Shown here: positions 25,365 through 33,100 of the stretch, in pieces | Layout: the number at the start of each line of letters is the position of its first letter | Numbering within the stretch: the first letter of the stretch is position 1 | Assembly (NCBI RefSeq): GCF_031081985.1 | Contig: NZ_JARWSK010000009.1 | Coordinates: 104,401-168,400 of the forward strand | Reading direction: 5' to 3' | DNA: 64,000 nucleotides | From: Komagataeibacter xylinus | Lineage (GTDB): Bacteria > Pseudomonadota > Alphaproteobacteria > Acetobacterales > Acetobacteraceae | Notes under the pieces: generated by a model | Told to the model about the DNA's origin: nothing | Seen by the model: the letters and a program-made list of their open reading frames with translations, nothing else | The model's database searches: none | Program-made: the position numbers and the translations under genes

Positions 25365-27416
25365 ATGTCAGCCCCTTACACGATGCGGCTTTGTTACCTC
25401 GTAACCTGTGGTGTGCTGGTCAGCCTCTCGCCCCGGCCGGTTCGGGCGCAGGGTGTGGTGCCTGACCCCAACCAGATTTTCAGCCCGGTCACGATGCCCA
25501 CACCGGTCAGCGCCTATCGCTCGGGTGATGGCACGCCGGGGCCGATGGCATGGAAAAACCAGGCCGATTACCGCATTGCCGTTACCCTCGACCCCACGAC
25601 CCATGAGCTTACGGGCGAGGAAACACTCACCTACCACAATAACAGCCCGAGCAGCCTGCCGGTGTTGTGGATGCAGCTTGACCAGAACATGTACCGCGCC
25701 GACAGCAGGCGTGCCGCCCTGTCCGGTCCCGCTGGCGCGCCACATACAGATGGGATGCAGATCGGGTCGGTGACCCTCATGGAGGGCGCCGCGATGCAGG
25801 AGGTCACCCCGCTGGTCTCCGATACCCGCATGCAGATCACCCTGCCGCACCCGCTGGCACCGGGCAGGACGCAGGTGTTGCAGGTGCGGTGGCATTACAC
25901 CATGCCGGGCGCATGGGGCGGGCGCACGGCGGTCAGCCCCTCAAAAAACGGCGATATTTATGAAATCGCGCAGTTCTACCCCCGCATGGCGGTGTTTGAT
26001 GACGTGCGCGGGTGGGACACGCTGCCCTATGTGGGCGATGAGTTTTATCTCGATTACGGCAATTTTGATTACGCGGTCACGGTTCCCGCCAGTTTTCTGG
26101 TCGTAGGCTCCGGCGCGCTGGTCAATCCGGCACAGGTGCTCTCGCCCGCGCAGCAGCAGCGCCTTGCTCAGGCCCGGCGCAGCGACACGCGCGTCATGAT
26201 CCGCGATCTGGCGGATGTGGAGGCGGCAGCCCACGCGCCACCCGCAGGCAGCCGCACATGGCGCTTCCATATGGACAACACGCGCGACGTGGCCTTCGTC
26301 GCCTCGCCCGCCCTGCTGTGGGATGCGGCGAAGCTGGACCTGCCGCCCATGGCCCCCGCGCCGGGCATGAAGCCCGAGGCCCGGCTTGGCATGTCGGTCT
26401 ACCCCGTGGAAGGCGTGGGGCCGCAGGCATGGGACCGCTCGACCGAATATGTCAGGCACACGATCGCGTATTTCTCACACGACTGGTACCCCTACCCGTG
26501 GCCCACCGCGATCAATGTAGGCGGGCATGGCGCGGGCATGGAATATCCGGGCATCGTGTTTGATGGCATGCACGACCGCGATGCCAAGCTGTTCTGGATT
26601 ACCACCCATGAACTCGGCCACACCTGGTTCCCCATGATTGTCGGCTCCAACGAGCGTCGTAACGGCTTCATGGATGAGGGCTTCAACACATTTATCGATT
26701 CACTGGCCTCGCTGCATTTCAACAACGGCGAGTTCGCGCCCAAGCATGATGGCGAATACGCACCCGATACCGGCAGGCCGGCTGATGACATCGTCAGGGT
26801 GCTCAAGGACCCGGTCTACCAGCCGCTCATGGCGCCTTCCTACATTCCCGGCCGGGGCGACCGGCATGCCATGCCCTATTTCAAGGCGGCGTACGGGCTG
26901 GAACTGCTGCGCAGCCAGATCCTTGGCCCTGCGCGGTTTGACCCGGCGTTTCGCCATTACATTGCCGCCTGGGCTTATCGCCACCCGACGCCGTCCGACT
27001 TCTTCCGCCTGATGGAAAGCGACGCGGGCGAGGATCTGTCATGGTTCTGGCGCGGCTGGTATTTTACCAATGCCGCCCCTGATTACGCGCTGGCGGGGCT
27101 GGAATATGTCGGGAACGACCCGGCAAAAGGGGTGCAGGTGACGGTGCGGAACAAGGGTGCCCTGCCGCTGCCGGTCACGTTGCAGGTAACCTGGGCCGAT
27201 GGCACGACCACCCGCCGCATCCTGCCGACCGAGATATGGGCGAAAGGCAACGAGGCTGTCGTGACCCTGCCCGGTGGCAGGCCGGTCCGCGCGGTCAGTC
27301 TCGACCCCGACCATGCCATTCCCGATATCGACCGCAGCAACAATGAAAGCACGTCCGTAACGCCGGTGGCTGTTGGCATGAACATGGTCGTGGCGCGGCG
27401 CAACATAAGGCCGTGA
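25365..27416 (+). CDS. Secreted M1-family zinc metallopeptidase
   Basis: 683 residues. AAGGAG precedes ATG 25365; signal peptide MSAPYTMRLCYLVTCGVLVS ends near VRAQG. Zn site H415-E-L-G-H419 with the third ligand in RNGFMDEGFNTFID about 19 residues on; the exopeptidase loop HGAGMEYPGIVFDG corresponds to the GxMEN motif with Y for N. Known: M1 peptidases are mostly aminopeptidases; GxMEN variants with a beta-sandwich N-terminal domain (DYRIAVTLDPTTHELTGEE) are typical of secreted bacterial members. Inferred: periplasmic degradation of peptides, perhaps those imported by the neighbouring TonB receptor. Confidence 0.9.
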   Translation: MSAPYTMRLCYLVTCGVLVSLSPRPVRAQGVVPDPNQIFSPVTMPTPVSAYRSGDGTPGPMAWKNQADYRIAVTLDPTTHELTGEETLTYHNNSPSSLPVLWMQLDQNMYRADSRRAALSGPAGAPHTDGMQIGSVTLMEGAAMQEVTPLVSDTRMQITLPHPLAPGRTQVLQVRWHYTMPGAWGGRTAVSPSKNGDIYEIAQFYPRMAVFDDVRGWDTLPYVGDEFYLDYGNFDYAVTVPASFLVVGSGALVNPAQVLSPAQQQRLAQARRSDTRVMIRDLADVEAAAHAPPAGSRTWRFHMDNTRDVAFVASPALLWDAAKLDLPPMAPAPGMKPEARLGMSVYPVEGVGPQAWDRSTEYVRHTIAYFSHDWYPYPWPTAINVGGHGAGMEYPGIVFDGMHDRDAKLFWITTHELGHTWFPMIVGSNERRNGFMDEGFNTFIDSLASLHFNNGEFAPKHDGEYAPDTGRPADDIVRVLKDPVYQPLMAPSYIPGRGDRHAMPYFKAAYGLELLRSQILGPARFDPAFRHYIAAWAYRHPTPSDFFRLMESDAGEDLSWFWRGWYFTNAAPDYALAGLEYVGNDPAKGVQVTVRNKGALPLPVTLQVTWADGTTTRRILPTEIWAKGNEAVVTLPGGRPVRAVSLDPDHAIPDIDRSNNESTSVTPVAVGMNMVVARRNIRP

Positions 27417-27654
27417 CAGGCAGCAGAAAACAAGGGGGCTATCGGGGTAATATATAAAATGACGTGCAAGAAACAAAACAACGGGTATGGCAGCATAGTC
27501 CGTGCGATCCGGGTGCCTTCATAAAAACTTCACACAAGTAAACCAATGTTGTTTCAGGGGTGTGGCATTGCCGCACTGTCATGAAACCTTCACATCAAAA
27601 AGTGTAACTGCGCTGATAGACGGTGGTCCGCCTTCTCATCGCGGAGACCTTCAG

Positions 27655-30075
27655 GTGTCGATCAAGTTACTACGTAATGGTCATGTTGCTTTTGGCCTGT
27701 TCTGTTCTGCCCTGGCGCTCTCCACGGCGCATGCACAGACGCTCCAGCCTTCCTCCAGAGACAAAAATCCTGAGCGGGCGTCGTATAAAAAGGCGGCCGG
27801 AGTCCATAAGGATGATGCGCGGTCTGCTTCCGCCAATGCCGAGCAGATCATGGCAACCGCCCGCCGCACACGCTCCGAGCAGACCGTCAACCGCACCCAG
27901 TTGCAGCGCATCCTGCCCGGCATCAACCCGGTCAAGGCGCTCGAGATCCTGCCGGGCGTCGTGTTTGAAAATGCTGACCCGTGGGGCAATAACGAACAGA
28001 ATTCATCGCTTTACATTCACGGCTTCAACCAGAACCAGCTTGGCTTTACGCTTGATGGCGTGCCTTTGGGTGACCAGTCCTATGGCAATTACAACGGCCT
28101 CTCGCCCCAGCGCGCGGCCATAAGCGAGAATATCGGTTCCGCTACCGTTGCAACGGGTGCGGGCGCGCTTGGCACGGCCTCGACTAGCAACCTTGGCGGC
28201 TCGCTGGAATTCACGACACAGGACCCGCTGCACAAGGCTGGTGGCCAGCTTTCCCAGACCTTCGGCAGCTGGTCCACCTTCCGCACCTTTGCCCGGGTTG
28301 ATACAGGCGATTTTGGCCATAACAACTCGGCCTATGTTTCATGGGCGCGACAGGATGCGCGGGCATGGGACTTTGCGGGCCATCAGGGTGGCAATCAGGT
28401 CAATGCCAAGTTCGTGCATGACGGATCGCACGACAAGATCACGACTTTCTTTGACTGGTCCGACAAGGTGGAACCCAATGAAGACGGGATTGTCGAGCCA
28501 TCAGGCGGGAACATGTACGTGCGCCCGTTCCTGTACCCCAACCTGAACGAAGCCGTGAACTATTACAAGAACGCGGCCAATATCGCAGGTAATAATTACC
28601 GTAACTATTACTCCGATGCCCAGCGTGAAGATTTCCTGGCCTATACCAAATGGACGCATGATTTCAGCGCGCACCTGCACTGGACCAACCAGATCTACTA
28701 CCATCATGACATGGGCGAGGGCGTAGTGGCTGGTCCGATCAGTGCTGCCGGGCTGCCGACTCTTTTCGGGGCCTATTACCCCAATGCATCTTCTGGCGAC
28801 CTGTCCGACGTGTTTGGCGGCTCGGGCATGGCAACGCGTACAACCGAATACTGGGATAACCGCGGCGGCCTGATATCCACCCTGCGCTATGAGGTTGGCC
28901 ACCACCATATTGAACTTGGCGGCTGGTACGAGCGCAATAACAACACCCAGGCCCGGCGCTGGTATGCCTTTGACATCAACAACCCCACCACCCCCTATGA
29001 CCGCCAGCAGAATCCGCTGATCCACCAGTACACAAACTATTTCTATACCAATACCTGGACCACGCACCTGCAGGATAGCTGGCAGATTACCAAGAACTTC
29101 ATGCTGAATGCGGGCTTCAAGTCCGAGCTGGTCTATACAAACGGTACCCTGCCGGTTGCCGCCCTGCCGGGGTCGCTTTCCCCCAAAACGGCTGAAACCA
29201 TTCCCGGTGGCCGGATTGCCACGGTCAGGCCGTTCCTGCCTTCCTTTGGCGCCTTGTGGAATTTCACGCCGCATGAGCAGTGGTTCGCCAATATTCAGGA
29301 GAACATGCGTTCGTTCCAGGATACGGGCTACGGCAATGCCAGCCCCTGGGGCATGACCAGCCAGTCCGCATTCGAGAACTTCAAGAAAAACGGCAAGCCC
29401 GAAACATCATGGACCTATGAAACCGGCCTGCGTACCAACCGCAACGTCAAGCTCGGCCCGCTGACCCATATCAGCGGGCAGCTTGAATACTATCACGTCC
29501 ATTTCTCCAACCGCCTGCTTGCCGTGGCATCATCGGCGTACAACAGCAATGTTTCCTATATTATCGGTTCATCTACCATCTTGACCAATGTCGGTTCCGT
29601 CTCGACCGATGGTATGGATTTCTCGTTCACGGCACAGTTCGGCCCGCATTTCTCGTTCTATAATGCGCTGTCCTATAACAAGTCCGTTTATAATGATGAT
29701 TATTTCTCAGGTACCACACAGGTGCATACGGCGGGCAAGAATGTTGTCGGCCTGCCTGACTGGACCGAAAAATTCGTGGCCTCCACCAACTGGGGCCGTT
29801 TCTATGGCCAGTTCATCGGTGATGTCATCGGTCGCCGTTACACCACCTATACCAACGACCTTTCGGTCGGGTCCTATGCGCTGTTCAGCATCAATGCCGG
29901 TTATACCATCAAGGGCATTCCGCATGTGCAGGGGCTCAAGGTGCAGGGCAATATCACCAACCTGACTAATACCCGTGCCTGGTCCACCCTCAGTACCTCA
30001 CAGGCAAGCGGGCAGTATACGGCCTACCCCATGGCGCCGCGCATGTTCTTCCTGACGGTTGGCGCAAGCTTCTGA
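27655..30075 (+). CDS. TonB-dependent outer-membrane receptor
   Basis: 806 residues from GTG 27655 (VSIKLLRNGHVAFGLFCSAL), with GGAG upstream; signal peptide cleaved near AHA-QT. Plug domain: an N-terminal EQIMATARR stretch acts as the probable TonB box region, then VKALEILPGVVFENADPWG, SLYIHGFNQNQLGFTLDGVP and LGGSLEF. The remaining ~600 residues form the 22-strand barrel with aromatic-rich strands and end in a terminal Phe (FFLTVGASF). Substrate not predictable; the context with a secreted acylase and peptidase suggests a siderophore, lipopeptide or peptide. There is no anti-sigma signalling domain. Confidence 0.92.
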   Translation: MSIKLLRNGHVAFGLFCSALALSTAHAQTLQPSSRDKNPERASYKKAAGVHKDDARSASANAEQIMATARRTRSEQTVNRTQLQRILPGINPVKALEILPGVVFENADPWGNNEQNSSLYIHGFNQNQLGFTLDGVPLGDQSYGNYNGLSPQRAAISENIGSATVATGAGALGTASTSNLGGSLEFTTQDPLHKAGGQLSQTFGSWSTFRTFARVDTGDFGHNNSAYVSWARQDARAWDFAGHQGGNQVNAKFVHDGSHDKITTFFDWSDKVEPNEDGIVEPSGGNMYVRPFLYPNLNEAVNYYKNAANIAGNNYRNYYSDAQREDFLAYTKWTHDFSAHLHWTNQIYYHHDMGEGVVAGPISAAGLPTLFGAYYPNASSGDLSDVFGGSGMATRTTEYWDNRGGLISTLRYEVGHHHIELGGWYERNNNTQARRWYAFDINNPTTPYDRQQNPLIHQYTNYFYTNTWTTHLQDSWQITKNFMLNAGFKSELVYTNGTLPVAALPGSLSPKTAETIPGGRIATVRPFLPSFGALWNFTPHEQWFANIQENMRSFQDTGYGNASPWGMTSQSAFENFKKNGKPETSWTYETGLRTNRNVKLGPLTHISGQLEYYHVHFSNRLLAVASSAYNSNVSYIIGSSTILTNVGSVSTDGMDFSFTAQFGPHFSFYNALSYNKSVYNDDYFSGTTQVHTAGKNVVGLPDWTEKFVASTNWGRFYGQFIGDVIGRRYTTYTNDLSVGSYALFSINAGYTIKGIPHVQGLKVQGNITNLTNTRAWSTLSTSQASGQYTAYPMAPRMFFLTVGASF

Positions 30076-30084
30076 TCGGGTGGT

Positions 30085-30172
30085 AAAGATTTTTTCTAAA
30101 AACTGCTAATATATTGGAATTACAAAAGTTTTTTGTGAAGCTTTTTTCAAAAAGGCGACACTCCAAAACTGT
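30085..30172. repeat. Interspersed hairpin repeat, one fragment and one copy
   Basis: AAGATTTTTTCTAAAAACTG fragment, then AAAAGTTTTTTGTGAAGC, TTTTTTCAAAAAGGCGACACTCC. Follows the TonB receptor stop by about 15 bases. Confidence 0.7.
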
Positions 30173-30222
30173 TCCTGTTTTTTATCAATGATTTGTTTTT
30201 AAACACTCTCTAAGTTCCCGAC

Positions 30223-30768
30223 ATGGATGCGTTTGAACAGCTTGTCAGTGAAATTCTGTGGCAGGAAGGGTATTGGGTCCGCACTTCGGTCAAAGTCGAA
30301 CTGACCAAGGAAGAGAAGCGTGCGATCGGTCGCCCATCCGCTCCGCGTTGGGAACTGGATTTGGTGGGATATTGTGCCCGCGATAATGTGCTGCAGGTTG
30401 TTGAATGCAAGAGCTATCTTGATTCAAGCGGCGTTCATGCTGCGGCCTTTGTGGGTGGTAATACCGCGCAGGCCAATCGCTACAAACTCTTTACTGATGA
30501 TGCGCTGCGCGATGTTGTTTTCGGGCGGCTTCAGCAGCAGTTTGTTGCCATGGGGGCCTGCCGGGAAAACCCGGTTATCCGGCTGGCCCTTGCCTGCGGC
30601 AAGATTCGGAATGCAAATGACCGCATGCAGCTTGAAACCCATTTCGTCGATAAGGGTTGGGTATTGTGGGATGAGGCGTGGCTGCGTGAACGCCTCAGCC
30701 GCATGGCGGCTGGCGGGTATGAAAATCAGGTATCGGCAGTGGTGGCCAAACTGCTGCTACGAAAATAG
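30223..30768 (+). CDS. Stand-alone PD-(D/E)XK nuclease-like protein
   Basis: 181 residues. E44-x-D46 in PRWELDLVGYCARDN and E61-x-K63 in LQVVECKSYLDSSG form the core of the restriction-endonuclease fold, followed by helices and the C-terminal segment DKGWVLWDEAWLRERLSR. The soluble protein has no signal or partner gene. Known: similar ~180-residue proteins include Holliday-junction resolvase-like and Mrr-like nucleases and also inactive relatives. Inferred: a DNA- or RNA-acting nuclease. Neighbours on both sides are on other transcription units. Confidence 0.7.
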   Translation: MDAFEQLVSEILWQEGYWVRTSVKVELTKEEKRAIGRPSAPRWELDLVGYCARDNVLQVVECKSYLDSSGVHAAAFVGGNTAQANRYKLFTDDALRDVVFGRLQQQFVAMGACRENPVIRLALACGKIRNANDRMQLETHFVDKGWVLWDEAWLRERLSRMAAGGYENQVSAVVAKLLLRK

Positions 30769-30796
30769 CACGACACCGTCCGTGGCTTCCTGCCCG

Positions 30797-31306
30797 CTAG
30801 AACCCGTTCACCGTCGTCTGCCCTGTCGCCATGGAATACGAGCAGGCGCGGTCGCCATCGGTCACCACCAGCCAGATGATGTTGCGCAGCCCGGTATAGA
30901 ACTGCCCCGCATCGCGCAGCGAGGTATAGCCATGATGGCGGAACCATGAGGCGATGATGGTGGTGGGCTGGTTACCAAATGATTTGCGGATCGTATCAAG
31001 CAGCCTGTCGCATTGCGGGCGGCTGAAGCTGTCATGGTTCTGGTACCATATGCCCACCAGGATGCTGTTGCGCCTCGGGTCGAAATCGGCCACCGGCACC
31101 ATGTCGCTGTCATAGGTGTCGGGCAGGCTGTCGATTTCGTGCTGCATGGCGCGCTCGGCGCGGATCAGGCCCAGGTCCATCATGGTCAGCTTGTCAGAAA
31201 ACAGGGTGCTGATGACCTGTGAGGCCGGTGTCTGGGCGGCTGCGGTGGCACACCCCCACCCCAGCAGGGCAAGAAACACGAACAGATGGCGCAAGATATC
31301 CCCCAT
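30797..31306 (-). CDS. Secreted protein of unknown function
   Basis: 169 residues from ATG 31306 (MGDILRHLFVFLALLGWGCA); signal peptide ends near TAAAQ. ATGs at 31327 and 31381 would add 7 or 25 residues. The mature part contains NSILVGIWYQNHDSF, a possible disulfide pair (PQCDRLL, RACSYSM) and RNIIWLVVTDGDRAC. It may be periplasmic. Family not recognised. Confidence 0.7.
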   Translation of the reverse strand: MGDILRHLFVFLALLGWGCATAAAQTPASQVISTLFSDKLTMMDLGLIRAERAMQHEIDSLPDTYDSDMVPVADFDPRRNSILVGIWYQNHDSFSRPQCDRLLDTIRKSFGNQPTTIIASWFRHHGYTSLRDAGQFYTGLRNIIWLVVTDGDRACSYSMATGQTTVNGF

Positions 31307-31462
31307 GGCGGACTTAGACCGGTTCATCCCTGTCATGGATGGGCGGGCATGATGGTGCGCCCGGTGGCGGGCAGCCTTCATGTCATGACAGGAATTAAAT
31401 AAAAATAACCGTTCAGGCCATATGTGTTGACTTGAATGTCATGCGCATAAGGCTTATCTGCC

Positions 31463-31732
31463 ATGAATATAATAACTGACGTGGCGGTGAACGGGAGTGC
31501 GCGCGATATGACACGGATGAAGCTTGCCCTGCGGGGCTGGTTGCAGGTGCTGTGGGGCCAGATCGTGCGCGAAACCGGTTATGCCATCAGCCATGAACGC
31601 CTGCAGCGTCGCGGCCTGCTGATTGAAAAGCTTGGCCATGGCCTGCTCTACCGCGCCCACCGGCTGGGGGTGGCCCCCGCCGCTCCTGTGGTGGACCCTT
31701 ACGCCGCGCCCTCCCGTGCGAGTGAAGGCTGA
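31463..31732 (+). CDS. Small basic protein of unknown function
   Basis: 89 residues (MNIITDVAVNGSARDMTRMK ...). The centre is an amphipathic, basic helical region (LALRGWLQVLWGQIVRETGY, HERLQRRGLLIEKLGHGLLY) and the tail is Ala/Pro-rich. No membrane helix is certain. The spacing to the divergent gene (30797) leaves room for promoters, including TTGACT at 31428-31433. Function unknown. Confidence 0.5.
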   Translation: MNIITDVAVNGSARDMTRMKLALRGWLQVLWGQIVRETGYAISHERLQRRGLLIEKLGHGLLYRAHRLGVAPAAPVVDPYAAPSRASEG

Positions 31733-31885
31733 AGCCGGGCGGTCGCCATCGTGCCTGTTATGTGAAGGATTCGTGACAAACGTGCCCGTTTTCCCCTGTT
31801 TCTGACAGGTCTTTCCACAGGGTTGCCCGGACATCCTTCCCCCGAATCTGGGGATAAACAGATGCCCACAGAGCCGATGAAAAGA

Positions 31886-31937
31886 AGATAAAGTGTTTGG
31901 GTGTCGCCTTTTTTCAAAAAGGCGACGTCTTCTCACC
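31886..31937. repeat. Interspersed hairpin repeat, copy with GTCGCC stem
   Basis: AAAGTGTTTGGGTGTCGCC then TTTTTTCAAAAAGGCGACGTC. The stem has compensatory change (GTCGCC/GGCGAC instead of GCCGCC/GGCGGC). Confidence 0.8.
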
Positions 31938-31942
31938 TGCCC

Positions 31943-32893
31943 TCAACGGTGCCCCGCAAGGTGCTGCATGTCATCGCCCACATGGCGTAGCGCGTCGCGC
32001 ACCGACATGTGGCGGCGGTTTCCTGCCTCTGACACCACAGTTACGGTAGCCGTCATGCCGGCTGCCAGTACAAGGCCGGGCGGCACGGTGTCGATATGCA
32101 CCCGCACGGGAATGCGCTGCGCCAGCCGCACCCAGGTATAGACCGGGTCCACCGCCGGCAGCCCCTGTATGGAGGTGGCGGCGTTGTTGCTGGCAATGCC
32201 GCGCGTAATGCTTTCCACATGGCCGAACAGGGGTTCATGAAATCCCATCAGGTCCAGCCGCACGGGCTCGCCTTCACGGATGGAATGGATTTTCGTCTCC
32301 TCGAAATACCCGTCCACCCAATAAGAATCCACATCGATGATCTGGATGTTCACATGCCCCGCGCTGGCATAGTCGCCCGCGCGCATGGTCAGGTTGGTGA
32401 CATAACCGTTGAGCGAACTGCGCACCTCGGTGCGTTCAAGGTCGATGCGCGCCTGCCGCAGGTCGGCCAAGGCTGCGGCATACTGGGCTTCCGCCTGCTG
32501 GGCTACGGCCTCGAACTGCTGCTTTTCCTCGCCCGATACCGCAACGCCCGAAATCTTCTGGCGGCGTTCGTATTGCGAGGTCTTGAACTCAAGGTCGGCG
32601 CGGCGTTCGTTTACCGCCGCCTCGGCAACATCCACCTTCACGCGGAAGTCGAACGGGTCGATCACGTACAGCACGTCGCCCTTGTGCACGAACTGGTTGT
32701 CATGCACGCGCACTTCATTGATCTGGCCCGAAATGCGCGGCGCGATATTGGCCACCTGCGCGCGGACCTGCCCGTTCCGTGTCCACGGCGAGGCGGTATA
32801 GTAATCCCACAGCACGATCACCACGATGGCCGCGACAAAAAGAATGGTCGCGGTAATGGCCAGGCGCACGAAGCGGTTTGCATATGCGAACAC
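31943..32893 (-). CDS. HlyD/EmrA-type periplasmic adaptor of an efflux system (AaeA-like)
   Basis: 316 residues, GTG start at 32893. One N-terminal membrane helix (LAITATILFVAAIVVIVLWD), then the biotinyl-lipoyl-like hairpin halves (ISGQINEVRVHDNQFVHKGD and NGYVTNLTMRAGDYASAG) around a coiled coil, and a beta-barrel region. Known: this is the adaptor that links an inner-membrane FUSC pump with an outer-membrane channel. Last gene of the three-gene minus-strand operon with 32906 and 33100. No outer-membrane factor follows. Confidence 0.9.
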   Translation of the reverse strand: MFAYANRFVRLAITATILFVAAIVVIVLWDYYTASPWTRNGQVRAQVANIAPRISGQINEVRVHDNQFVHKGDVLYVIDPFDFRVKVDVAEAAVNERRADLEFKTSQYERRQKISGVAVSGEEKQQFEAVAQQAEAQYAAALADLRQARIDLERTEVRSSLNGYVTNLTMRAGDYASAGHVNIQIIDVDSYWVDGYFEETKIHSIREGEPVRLDLMGFHEPLFGHVESITRGIASNNAATSIQGLPAVDPVYTWVRLAQRIPVRVHIDTVPPGLVLAAGMTATVTVVSEAGNRRHMSVRDALRHVGDDMQHLAGHR

Positions 32894-32905
32894 GTCAGCA
32901 GTCTT

Positions 32906-33100
32906 TCACAACATCAGGGTATAAAGGCCGACAAGGCAGATCAGCAGGCCGAACTGGGCTAGCGGCGGGTTCCACACAAAGCGCCACAGGTTGAACCACG
33001 ACAGCGCGGCCCGCAGCACGAGCAGCGTGCACAGCGCCAGCCCGAGGTTCATGACAAAGGCCGAGACCAGCACGCCTTCCACATCCACGACCTGCCGCAT
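32906..33100 (-). CDS. DUF1656/AaeX-like small membrane protein
   Basis: 64 residues with two membrane helices (SAFVMNLGLALCTLLVLRAA and FGLLICLVGLYTLML). DUF1656 proteins are consistently encoded between FUSC pumps and HlyD adaptors (AaeX in E. coli). The start ATG overlaps the stop of the upstream pump gene (ATGA at 33099-33102), indicating coupling. The longer frame upstream of 33100 is antisense within the pump gene and rejected. Confidence 0.85.
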   Translation of the reverse strand: MRQVVDVEGVLVSAFVMNLGLALCTLLVLRAALSWFNLWRFVWNPPLAQFGLLICLVGLYTLML

